Shown here piece after piece: positions 51,871 to 63,150 of a stretch of 64,000 nt of DNA (positions within the stretch are counted from its first letter, which is position 1; each line of letters begins with the position of its first letter). The DNA is from Stenopsyche tienmushanensis (Eukaryota > Arthropoda > Insecta > Trichoptera > Stenopsychidae): the NCBI GenBank assembly GCA_008973525.1, contig WACJ01000515.1, positions 1,426,001 through 1,490,000 of the forward strand, written 5' to 3'. Below the pieces are notes generated by a model, which worked only from the letters and a program-made list of their open reading frames with translations, was not told the origin of the DNA and made no database searches. The translations under genes and the position numbers were made by a program.

Positions 51871-52059
51871 ACCCAAATTAATTTACTAATAATGATATAA
51901 TGAATCAATTTCAAGTGTATTGTTTATGTTTACTTGAAGAAATTATCGAATATGTTGTGCGAAAAACGAATCCAGCGTCTCATTATTACGTATTTCAATA
52001 ACGACTTAATGTCTTCGACCGTGTTTATTCCGTGCATAATATAGCATCGTTATTCCTTC

Positions 52060-52257
52060 TGTTTACGCTCCGACTATCGAATTTGGACCCCGTGAGAAAC
52101 AACACTGATTCACTTTGTGCGACGAGAGTGTTAAATATAAGCTTCATACGCGCTGCTGCGGTCACGACAGATTAGTGGTTTTGTACGGATGATGGCGAAC
52201 AAGCAAATATAGCATCTAAGACTATGAAAATTTTAAATTAGCTCACTACTCAAAGGG
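52060..52257 (+). repeat. MITE copy 3, fullest copy, ending at TTAA
   Basis: Carries both halves found separately at 33437-33515 (TTTACGCTCCGACTATCGAA and so on) and 23307-23441 (AAGCTTCATACGCG and so on), and ends CTCACTACTCAAAGGG followed by TTAA (52258-52261). Reverse-complemented this reads TTAA-CCCTTTGAGTAGTGAG, typical of piggyBac-type ends. A TTAACCC at 51868 might be the other end but its following bases do not match well. Confidence 0.6.
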
Positions 52258-52261
52258 TTAA

Positions 52262-55200
52262 TAGCCCCATGATATCCATTGCAGGATATATATACATATT
52301 TATTCAATCGAGTAAGATTTATTTGCCATTCTTATCGGATTAATAGAACTTGAATTAATTTTGATCGATCGATATAAATCTGCCATAAATTTTACCCTTA
52401 TTGCCATAGAATGTGTTTATAATCGTTGCATTTATAGTCAAAAACAACATTTAGGGTGTTATGGATATTCGTGTAAGATATGGAATTGATATTTTTTTTT
52501 AAATTTCATTAGTGTCATGATCGGATGCTAAGCTTTCCGATATTGAGTTTTAAATTATATAAACTCATGTTGTATGAGATATTAATAGAAAAAAATGTGC
52601 TCCCTCTAACCTTTGCACTTTCCTCATACAAAATATTATAGGAGAAAATAAATCGAATGAAGGCTCGTATGAAACTATGCCATAGCATTATTGCATATGT
52701 GCAGTGCACATGTGATGCACCTCTGTGTTGGTCCACGAACACCATCGAACCCACACTATCGAACGGAACGTCTTACGTCCGCAAGGAGTCCTCGTCCGTC
52801 ACCAACACTGCGGAAAATGTGGAAAACTCAGACCGTGACTGCATGTGGTTGTACATGCATTTCGTGCTGCATCTGTCTGGGAAATGCTCTAAGGCTGTAT
52901 TTGTTAGTGCAAAGAAAGCAGTCCGCGAAAAATTCTCTATCGGGCGGCCGCCGGTTTAAACTTCGGTTTTTCTTGACAACAACGCTCTCGGTTAACGCGG
53001 CTCAAACCGGATTTGTACGCTTAAAATACGCCAAAATCACGCTAAAATTAACAAATCACCCTTCTATCGAATCAACTAATCAAAAAGTGATTTACGAAAA
53101 TTTTAAATTTGCATTTTAAAAATATAAAACCCATCGATAATCGTATGAATTAAGTCAAAAAATCAATGCAGTGAAGTGTTTTCATACTTATTGTTCTTAT
53201 TTTATAAGTCGCCACTATATTAGATGTCATGATTTCAATTAAATACGATATAAAGTGGATCAATATTAGATAAAATGATCGAATCTGATCGGATTTTTAA
53301 TGTCAAATGTCGCTAAATGATAAATATGTGTTGATGATGTGCAACATGATTTTTACGCGGACGGACCGATGTGCAATTAAACGCAATTTTAGCTAATGTT
53401 CCAATCCAAATTTTGATTTTGCGTAATAAATACGCATGATATTTGATCTTGATCTGGGTGAAAATATCATTATGAGATGCACATTATGATTATTTGCAAT
53501 TAACGGAATGCTTCGTTTTCGTGTCCGTGAATGAAGTCCTCCCGAAACTTTCCGCGGTAAAACCTTCAAACCATTCAAACAAACTAACAACACTTTGCAT
53601 TAAGCAGGACTCACACACCGGCATCATTACATCCACAGGACTAATGGCTATTCCCATCAGTGTGTCCAGGATGAGTGTGTGCGGCGCATGGGTGTATGCG
53701 CGGTCGGTCCGTACTGGGTGCAGTTTAGAAGAACCGCTCCCGGTGCCGTTCGCTCTTCGGTGCAGTTTACGCTCTCACCACTCACTAATTACTGATCTCA
53801 TACTCTAACACCTATGAAAGTGTGTGAAAACCTCGTGGATGTCCATGAAATGATGAGTGAATCGGACTTCGGCGCCATGGCGCCACTGCGACCTTCACTT
53901 CCGCTTTTCTTGTACCGCGACTCAACATTTTCTTTGTCTACCAAGCACCCCAAAGCACATTCTAAAACCATGTGCCATAAAAATGAAAATAATTTAATAG
54001 CATGATCGAAATTGCAGCAATGAACTCGTTCAGTGTTTCCATACAAACGCGAAAGTGTGCACATAATAGTGATTCGTTTTAATGAAATTAACCCTAATCC
54101 AAATGTTCCTATTTAAAATTATAAACAACAGTTCCAATAATATTATGCCTTTCAAAAAAAAACATATTAAAAATTCGTAAGTCCGTTTATAATACATTAT
54201 TGCAATCGAATTGCATCACACTATTTAGAGCCAATTTTTAAAAATCCAATTGGGAAATATCACCCCAAATAAGATGTCATCGCAGAAATGTTCAAAGGGA
54301 TCGCGCTTATTTTTGGAAGAATGGGTCAAACAACTGGGTCACCCCGTCTGGGTACAAGAAAATAATTTTAAAATGAATTTGAGCATCCATCCTAAAATCT
54401 ATATATTCACTAATATAACAACAAAAATCATATACATATAAATTTGCATCGATGAAATGTTCGCAAATCGGGGATACACAATGTGATTATTAAGGACATT
54501 CTTCAGTATAACGTTCATATTTATTGCGATTTTTATGCTTTGAAAATATAAAAATATTATAATACATTCGCTATTTCATGGCATCGTCCTGTTCGTTTTG
54601 CTTCCATGCTATTCGAGCAATATTTTACCTCATCCACTTTCATATGAAAACCTTCGAGAAATATTGCAGTTTCATGTCCACATTCGTTCTCAACTATTTT
54701 TAAATATTTAAACGTATATTTTCAAAGTGCAGTTTGTATTTTCAAATATTCGGTTGGCGAATTTCACAGAGACAAATATGAAATACTAAGTAACTACAAA
54801 TAGAACCGACGAACCATCTGTGACATTCGAATAAGCGTGGATGTGAAGATATATTTAATATGATATGATTTAATTTTGTTGTGGGTATCATAAGATAAAA
54901 TGGTCGTAAGTCGGGGATATAACATTGCAAATAATGTCAATTCGCTTTAAATTTAATGCGAATTGCTCGACATCAATCTTATGATTTAAATGTATCATGT
55001 TGATATTTTTTAGATGCAGAAATTAAATCTAAATCTAATTATGTCATCCTGTCATCTCAGATATCATTAATCATGTCATCGTAATAAATCAATATTTTTT
55101 CAAACGTAAAATCCACCTGAGAATATTGCTCATTTTATTGAGTCGAGTCTTGGGTCTACTTGAAAATAATTTATGCATTAGGTTCTTTTTTTAATCTTTC

Positions 55201-56027
55201 GCTTGATGGGTCGGTAGACGACATTATAATTATATCATCACTCCATAATATACTGCAAACCGGACTATTTTTGCCCGTAATGCTACTGCATCTAATTACA
55301 TGCTGCCATTTTGCGAAGCGTTGAGATGCACTCGTCATTATAACTCATTTTGCGATGCACACAATTGCGTAAATAAATAAAACGGAACGAAATACGTTTG
55401 GATGCATTTCTAGAATCATATTTATAAAAATATTTTTGCATCATTTTTTCGCTATGAATTCTTAAAAATCAATACGTTTTTATACGATCGTATGATGCAG
55501 CATAAATTATTAAGTTTTTAGTCAAATTAAATATTAAATAGGAATGGTTTTAGAACAGCTGATATTCATATGTATAAGCCAGCTCCAACGAATAATGCAT
55601 TGTTACGGTGCCAACAAAAAATATAATAGTGTGATGCAATTTTATGGCACTCATTATAATTCAGAGTTTTTCAAACTTCAGCAATGAATTAAAAAGTACT
55701 TTTTTGTCTTCAAGGAAACATGTTAACTCTGTATAACAAGAGAGCACGGCATTCCTGATAGTATTTATCAAAGCATAATTGAAAATAAACGAAAGTTCCT
55801 AAAATACCTAATAATTCTAAGTCAGATATATTTTTATTTAAATGTAAAAAAAGTGTACTTTAAAAATATTTATATGCCATACAAACAGTAAATATTTTCC
55901 AAACAAAAAATAGTTTTATATCTATTGACTGTACATATTTTTAAAAATAAATCGGTGCCAAAATATATCTACGTGTTAATATTAATAAAAAAGTATTTAT
56001 GCATCATTGCGGTTTTTGGGATTGAAG
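52262..56027. other. Last part of the giant intron
   Basis: AT-rich, with GC-richer islands at 52650-53060 (a 142-codon open frame, no domain) and 53590-53980 (short frames on both strands). These are candidate enhancers near the downstream exons, but nothing proves function. No further element recognised. The interval ends at an AAG acceptor with only a modest pyrimidine tract. Confidence 0.4.
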
Positions 56028-56684
56028 GCATTCAACTCAATGTCTCTCAGTCTTCAAATGTACTTCCACAACCCTAATAAGCTACAGACCGCCAAAGACG
56101 TCTCCAACAAGGCATCCACATCTTGCAATCTATCCAAGAACGCGATGAACCTCCAAGTGGACATCCAAAGGGACGCAAACATGGACGACGATCAGAACAG
56201 TTGCGGGACGAGCATCTCGAATTCGATGGACAATTCGACCGCCAACGACAGCGACCTCGAAAATGATCACCCGACCCTCGTCCCAGAAAACCTCCATCAT
56301 GAGGACATGGGCAACGCCAACGACGAATCGATGGCTTCAATGTTCCAACCGGCCCAGGATATCGTAAAGAAAGAATTTCCTCTCGAGTTCGGATTCGGAG
56401 GAAATAAGCCGAAACGGGAAACGGATGATCTTATCGGTAATAATTTCCCTGGTACGAGCACCAGATCTCCGTTTCTACTTCCGGCACAGCTCTATAAGAA
56501 TTTCTTTGCGAGCTTAAGTAAGAGGAAGAGGGTTGGTCCTGATTCGGAATGTCCTGCGGCGGGATTCCAAGTCTATCCGAGGAATATGCTCTTTTCGACT
56601 GGGAATAGACCAACGGGAAGTTTCTTCTTTGGGGGGTCCGATGATGAAAACGCAGAAAGAGTCACAGACTCTCCTCTGGATGAG
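56028..56684 (+). CDS. Large coding exon (exon 2) of the probable transcription factor gene
   Basis: A 219-codon open segment ending at GAG/GTATAT, a donor in phase 0. Codon use and GC content rise sharply over the flanks. It reads AFNSMSLSLQMYFHNPNKLQ at the start, then a Ser/Asn/Asp-rich acidic stretch (about residues 30-100), KKEFPLEFGFGGNKPKRE, and a basic patch SLSKRKRVGPDSE that could be a nuclear localisation signal. It ends ENAERVTDSPLDE. No structured DNA-binding domain is visible. The acceptor at 56027 (GAAG) fits the phase-0 donor of exon 1 but has a weak pyrimidine tract; the better-looking CAG at 56050 would need a phase-2 donor or an alternative start at ATG 56058. The 5' boundary is therefore uncertain; the exon itself is secure. 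Confidence 0.8.
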
Positions 56685-57947
56685 GTATATATTTATTAAA
56701 AAATAATTTATATCGGTTTGGTTACAGTTTTCGATACTGCTCCGGGTGATTCATTTTTGAATTTCCTAAATGTTTTTATTTGTATTAAAAACATGTAGCA
56801 TAATTTACAACATTTTGAATAATATTTTTAATTATCGACGATTCGTTAGTTAACGAATTATTTTTCATATCTGCTTCTACGTCGGATTTATGAATTTACA
56901 ATTTTTTTCTAGAAAATGTCTATAACTAGGTAATAGATATAATGTATATATTTGACGAAAGGTATACTAATTATAACTATAAGTATATAATAATAACATT
57001 TATTAAACTAAAAGATATTGACTTGATGCTCATGGGCTAGAAATTAAGAGTCCTAGCCCTGTTCAGTTTCGGTTTTCATCCGGCGAATATAACGGTTTTC
57101 CTGTTTATCGGTTTTCGGTTCTATTTCGGTTCGAAGGCCTGATTATGACCACCTTATTTATCCAATGATCTTAACATTGAGATCAATGTGTGAATTTTTG
57201 AATGAATTGATATTAATTTGTATTTTAAAAAAATCTTAAATATTGACATATTATATTTTTTTAAATTTGCAATGATCTATTTGCAATATTTATATCGATT
57301 AAAATTATTTAAAAAAATATATATATTATTATTAGTATTGATGATTGTCGATAGATAGCACCACATATTAATATTAGGCATCTGCATATATTATAATGCA
57401 TAATCTCATACAAATTATAAAATTCAACTTCATCTTAAATATGTTATAGATGTTAATTTAAAAGAATATCGATCTTAATTGTATATAGACATTATTTAAA
57501 TAATATTCACGCACATTTAAGCAAAATATCGCATATATTCAAAGCAAAAAATCTCAATTAATCGCAAAATAATGGTGTTTTTTGTAAAAATATTTTTTTG
57601 AATTGCATAAAATTATAGTAAATAAGTAATCTTAAGTATTATAAAATTTTAATAAAAAATGATCGATTTCAAATCTATGATATCGTATGAATTTTTCTGC
57701 AGATTTATCAGTTTGTATAATATATAACACAAATGTATCATTAAACTAATCAAATAAATACATCATAAAAATGTTCTTAATCTAATGAAAATGTATGATA
57801 AAATAGTTATGATTCTATATTGTAGCTTGTTTAACATTGATTCGATTTTTCTCTGTAAGGGGCTTACGGATCTCGAGCTTCGGCTCTAATTGCAGTGTAC
57901 CTAATGTTAGCAATGTAACTAAAAAAAGAAATTGTCTCTCCTTGTAG
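56685..57947. other. Intron 2, with a CGGTT-rich repeat
   Basis: A 1.26-kb AT-rich intron between a GTATAT donor and an acceptor preceded by a pyrimidine tract (TTGTCTCTCCTTGTAG). At 57061-57140 it holds CGGTTTT/TTTCGGTTC repeats like those at 41.7 kb. I see nothing else. Confidence 0.65.
57061..57140. repeat. CGGTTTT/TTCGGTT degenerate repeat
   Basis: Five or more CGGTT words in 80 bp (for example TTATCGGTTTTCGGTTC and TTTCGGTTCGAAGG). Similar to 41700-41752 and likewise a possible hAT subterminal region. Confidence 0.45.
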
Positions 57948-58089
57948 AAGTCGTCAGCCTCATCAGCCTTCGTTTGGAGTGGAGGTGGAGGAGGCGGTGG
58001 TGGCGGAGGTGGTGTTGGGGTACAGGGTGGTGCAGCCGACTCCCAATCACCAGGATCTGATGTCCAGGGAGCGCCGAGTCTTCCTCCGG
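57948..58089 (+). CDS. Exon 3, encoding a poly-glycine run
   Basis: Acceptor CTTGTAG/AAG and donor CCG-G/GTAATC. The 142-nt exon continues exon 2 in phase 0 and leaves one base over. It encodes KSSASSAFVWS, eleven consecutive glycines from mixed GGA/GGT/GGC codons, then VGVQGGAADSQSPGSDVQ and GAPSLPP. The mixed codons suggest that the glycine run is selected as protein rather than being a fresh triplet expansion. Flexible low-complexity linkers of this kind are common in transcription factors. Confidence 0.8.
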
Positions 58090-58163
58090 GTAATCAATTA
58101 CATCCGTCACCCACATATAATCATTTATAAAATATTAAATATTTTTATAACATTTACCAACAG
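58090..58163. other. Intron 3, 74 bp
   Basis: Very short intron with GTAATC donor and ATTTACCAACAG acceptor. It lies in a gene whose first intron is apparently about 49.5 kb, a striking size contrast. Confidence 0.75.
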
Positions 58164-58312
58164 GTTCTTCGGCGTCTGTTGTGGGACAGAACCCCACACA
58201 AGGTCTGGTGCACTGGATGTCGGTCATGGCTGAACACATGGGCGCCGGCGGTCATCATGACCCTTCAGCCGTCGGCGTCCACTATGGCCTCCCATGGAAT
58301 GGAGGAGTTGAG
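58164..58312 (+). CDS. Exon 4 of the probable transcription factor gene
   Basis: The acceptor CCAACAG joins GT to the leftover G of exon 3, making a glycine codon. The 149-nt exon encodes SSASVVGQNPTQGLVHWMS, VMAEHMGAGGHHDPSAVGV and HYGLPWNGGVE, and ends at GAG/GTAAAT in phase 0. The Trp- and His-containing segment (LVHWMSVMAEHM) looks like a conserved motif of a specific protein family. I have a vague association with the N-terminal extension of insect nuclear factor I proteins but could not verify it. Since no stop is met and a donor follows, at least one more exon lies downstream, probably beyond 64000. Confidence 0.75.
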
Positions 58313-60612
58313 GTAAATTTTACAACCGCCGATAAAAAAAAATGCATAAAAATATAACCGTCGCCAAAAAAATCTCACGAAACAAACCTCCATTTAAATA
58401 TAAAAACCCTCATGTGGATTAGGCAAATTTCTTTGCCGCTTTCTGGGTGATTAATTATACTACGTATAAAAAAGGGTGGAAGATAATTATATGCACAGGC
58501 GAATCTTCTTCGTCGCTTTGCGTAATAAACTCTTCCTTTTTGTCTGTGAGAAAAAAATAATGGGAGGGTTGAAAAATACGATGTCACTTGATAAACAATG
58601 CAATGATTCGTATGCTTGCAATACATTTAAATTCGATTTAATCACACGTATACAGACATAATTAACGAAAACTTACACACGTAGAAGTGCTTCATTGTAA
58701 TTTTTGTATTGTTTGTGATATTTCTTTGAAAATTTCAACCCTTCATAAGAAAATTAAGCACCCGGGAACTCGACGATTGTTTCGTTCGTACGCACATGAA
58801 TAGGGGAAGCGCAGGTTTGGCCCTATTCAACCCCCCAATCTTTATATCTCTGCCTATTATTCTTGATTTTTTCCATGAGGAATTTACCTGAAGGTAAACC
58901 GGGGTCACTCGATGACAAAAAACGTGCATGGTGATTTTTTATATCACATGTATAAACAATAAAAATGATGGGACTCTTGTATTTCTAGGTATCACCTGTT
59001 TGTTCATTTGCATACAAAATATATGAGAATTTAAATGAATACGTATTTAATATGCAGGGGGACTTTTTGTAATGTAACGTAAATAAATCCATGTTTCGTT
59101 TTATGTATGCAATGCACTCTGTATTATAGCTTTTTTATAGTAAACAGCCGGAAAAAAGGCATTTTTTTGGATTTATATGAGTTTTTTACCTTCGACAACT
59201 TGGGATATATTCAATTAGGTGTTGAATTTTATCGTCTTTTAATGAATACTAAACACTTGACAAAAACACGCAGTATATTAACATATCAATGACTTTTTTG
59301 ATCATCAGATATCAGTAGTGCAATATATAAACATAGTTGTTTTTAAGTGTTAATAATTAATCACATAGAAATGTTTGATGAATAAAACTCGTATTTTAAT
59401 CAATTTTTTCACAACAGCCATTATAAAGCATTTGATGCAAATTTAATGACCAATATTATCATATTTTACTTATATTAATTTAATCAAATATATTTTTATG
59501 ACGTAAGTCTATGGAATTCATAAGTCAATTATCTGCAATTTTTTATTTAATCACAATAATCATAATGTCAAATATAATATAGACACTTCCTGATCACCGT
59601 CAATCAGAATCCCAATACATTATTATTTTGTGTCTTTTAAAACATCCCTCAAAATTTTCTCGTGTGCCCGTTAAAAAAATGTACACCGTCATACTCTCAG
59701 CATTATTTAAACTAAATACAATGAAAACTTGATTATCACCAGTTCAAAAGACTGATACTGGTTTGTATTACCGTGGAAAAAATCAACCTACCCGAAAAAA
59801 TTACACGCACCCAGTTTACCCCGAGGCTATTTTTTCTATGCATGCTAAATAAAAAGCTACCCCTATTCCATAGAAATGTGTGCATCTTTAATTTTTTTCC
59901 GCATTATCTTTATTAATTCTTTTATTCTTCGTCAGTCTCATTTATCATCTTCCCCTTTGTCCTGTGTGAAGGAATGGTGGAGCTGGATGTTAATTTTTTA
60001 ATATATGCAATGGTCGGATCTATGAGAAAAAGTGAATGAAAGGTGTCTAGTTAATGTGAGGTATGATTGCAATAGGTGCTCAAATTTTTTTGACATTGAA
60101 CCCCTCAATAAAAATATATTTTTTATATGCAAATTTAATCATATCCATTGCAAATTTACAATAAAACCGAACGCTTTAATTAATTTAAAAACGAAAAATA
60201 TTCAATCATTACACATGTTTTATAATTAGCTATGTATAGATAACACCATTTGAGCATCACAGAATTTAAACAGTCATTTCAATCTGACTATTGTTTATTA
60301 CCCTCAACCCTTCACTGGGAAGATGGTTTCATCCTTTTTTACATATTTAATTTTTTTTATCTATATATGTATATTTTTTTTGTTTAGAGGTTTATAATAG
60401 TGGAAAAAGTGAGGGTTAACTTCGTTACCAGGTGTGGTGTTTTTTTTAAGTAACCATCAAATGGGGTGCATTGTTTCTTGCGCATACAATCAGATTCACT
60501 TTCGAAGTATAAGAAAAAATATGCATACATTTATATAGTTTATTTGTATCTATTATTAAGATTTTTTTAGATTTCCAGTACATTCAAATTATAAGGCCTT
60601 GTATTAGATAAT

Positions 60613-60660
60613 CAGTGATTCTCAACTTAAATTTAATATATTTAAGGGTGACTCTTCAAT
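60613..60660 (+). mobile_element. Possible hAT terminus
   Basis: CAGTGATTCTCAACTT resembles Charlie-type hAT ends and the one at 8066. No partner terminus or coding remnant is visible, so the call is weak. Confidence 0.35.
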
Positions 60661-61059
60661 TTATAACTCTTGAATTTATAAATAATACCTCATTGAAACA
60701 AAATAATAACAGACGTTCATACTTTTGTGAGAAAGTCTCTTATAAGAAGGGTTGATTTAAGACAACGTAACATAGGGGATTTTGAATTGTCCAAGAACAA
60801 TTGAGTGACAGTTGGTTAATAAAAGCTCTATTATATGCATTTCGTGGTTGTTAAGAGCATATGTGAGTATTTATGTATACTTGGGTGGTTCCAAAAGACA
60901 AAAATATTAATAGAAATGAGATTTTTGCACCACTCAATGCTTATATTCATTTTGTCACAATGACTTATTCAAATCTTTCTGAATCGCCTAAATTAATTTA
61001 GATTCTCCACACCTCATTTGACCATGAGCACAGTTACGTATCCGAAACGCAAATCAATT

Positions 61060-61165
61060 CGATACAGATTGGAGAAAATACGTTCGGGATGGTTGATGCG
61101 TAACGCGCATGCTTTGATGGTCGTTGGTACCCGGTTCGAATCTTGTTCAGGTCGATTTACGAATT
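61060..61165 (+). repeat. tRNA-derived SINE-like fragment with B box
   Basis: GTACCCGGTTCGAATCTTGT carries a B box (GGTTCGAATCT), preceded at about 45 nt by ATGGTTGATGCGTAACGCG, a loose A box. The overlapping open frame is a shadow of this element. A full cloverleaf does not form. Confidence 0.4.
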
Positions 61166-62449
61166 TCCGTATTTTCTCGATTCCATCAACCCATCACAGT
61201 GTAACGAGATTGTCCCCGAAAGAAAATCTGAAAATTCCAAGAACGCCTTAGATCTAATCTTGATCGTCATATCGGGTCGAAACGAATTCCGCCCCAAAAG
61301 GATTTAACAAGCCTTATTTAAACAATCGGATGCATATTTCTCATTGATCGATTTCCATTTTTTTGTCCAACATCAACTCTGCTCGACTTTGGAATCCATC
61401 ACGTCCAATCGAAGCAATTTCTAATTCTCTAAGCCTGATTGCGTCTTAAGACAAATGACACGGCATATCATAAAAAAATGACGCTGGGAATGTCTTTAAA
61501 ATTCCTCAATATTGTTGTATTCTCATGCATTTTAACGCTCGTTGACTTAATAGCTGCACTTTGTATCAATCAAGATTTGAAAAAAAACACTCGAATCGAT
61601 ATAATTTTAGCGAAAACTCCCATAAAAATCAATTCCAAGCCTGATTTATTAATCGTACGATACACAGATTTACAAATCGATATTCTGATTGCGAAATTAT
61701 GTTTATTTATACAAATTTTATTATTTATTTTGAGTGAGTACCTTTTAAGGATTTTTTGTTGTTGTTAAATGATGTTTGTTTGTCTGTTCATTTATTCCGT
61801 GAGAACGTCCGAAATGAAAGAAAGGAGTATTATTTAATATTTTTTAATTATTTTTTAGCGCACATTACATTAATGTGTATTTCAATGATGATTATTGATT
61901 GATAATAATATTTCATAATGAATTCGATTATCATTAATTTGCTCAATGAGCCTTCAAACATTTATTAGGATAAATTTCCATATTTAGAATATTAAAAAAA
62001 ATTAAAAATACCTTAAATCTAAAACCCATTTTAGTGCATTAATAACACACTACTCTATGATTTCGTAGGATTTTTTGAAGATGCGAAAAAACGACCCCAA
62101 ATGAAAGAAAAAAAATCCTACGAACTTATTGAACGGTGCGTTGTATCAAAATAACGAGGTAAAATTTTCAACAAATTTCACATTAAATATCGACACCCCA
62201 AGCATCCCGAACATTAAGTGTTATTAATGTCTTCGAATACATAATGTAAGTGCGAATCCTCAGCTGCGCTTATGCAATTTTTCCGGCGGCATCCTTATTC
62301 CTTCCCACGACCATTAGCCCGAAGGCTACATATCATATTTTTGTCACATGATTGTCTTTGCATATTTTAAAGATATAAACTCCGAATCTTTCATAAGCAG
62401 TATCACTTCCGCAATGCAGATTTGCACTCCAAATAATGGGATGTTTTGC

Positions 62450-62520
62450 ATAATTACTCCTCGTTCTATAACCGGATTTGAACCCCCGGGCCTGTTGAAG
62501 GGATGCGTTTGACTGGAATT
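62450..62520 (-). repeat. tRNA-like B-box fragment
   Basis: The minus strand contains GGGGGTTCAAATCCGGTTAT, a B-box variant (GGTTCAAATCC). No A box found. Weak. Confidence 0.3.
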
Positions 62521-63019
62521 TCAAATTAGTCTAGGGAAAAATGACAAATTAGATACTAAACTGGATACTGTATAACAAAACATGTTGAATTTTGACACTT
62601 TACGATATGTTTTCATACATTTTGCTTAAAATAATGTATTGGAATTTTGCCATTTGGAACATTTTTGGTGCTTTAATTTCAAATTTGTTTCGCCAATATT
62701 AACACCATGGTATTCAAATCTATTATCATCATCTACGTGACACTTAAAGCAATCCTAGTATTAAATATTCGTATCCATTTCCAATTCTAAGCATGCACAT
62801 GTGTGGTCTTTATAAAGTGCATTGCTGTAATGTTGCATGACGGCGATAATTTATGCAGGATGCATCCGAAGTAATTCAGCGTCTTTCCATGGACAAAAGA
62901 CAAGTGTCCTCAAACTTTCGAAAAGCAGATTCTCAGGATGCTTCACGGTGCATTTATAAAGCATATTGAAAAATCACAAGAATGCCTAAAAGCCCCACAG
63001 AGAATGTATGCGCGTTTAG

Positions 63020-63150
63020 CTGTACGAAACGTCTATGGCGCGACAAGGTATCCCTTTCGAGTGGAACGAAATGCAAATTCGGTCGGAATCATGCGAATAT
63101 GCAAAATAACGGGTTCGAATCCCGTTGCACTGGATTTAAACAATTCAAAT
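63020..63150 (+). repeat. tRNA-derived SINE-like fragment with B box
   Basis: ACGGGTTCGAATCCCGT forms a perfect 5-bp T-stem around a TTCGAAT loop, exactly as in a tRNA T-arm. The sequence before it does not fold into D and anticodon arms with a paired acceptor, so a SINE head is more likely than a tRNA gene. The 159-codon frame crossing it (62938-63417) includes the peptide ITGSNPVA, a usual by-product of translating tRNA T-arms, and is not counted as a gene. Confidence 0.5.

Noticed and set aside
51868..52261. Complete piggyBac-type element with both ends
   Set aside because: The left TTAACCC is followed by bases that do not match the right terminus, so only the right end is claimed.
56074..56613. 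Minus-strand open frames inside exon 2
   Set aside because: Shadows of the plus-strand coding exon.
63020..63150. tRNA gene
   Set aside because: The T-arm is perfect, but D, anticodon and acceptor arms do not form at the right spacing.
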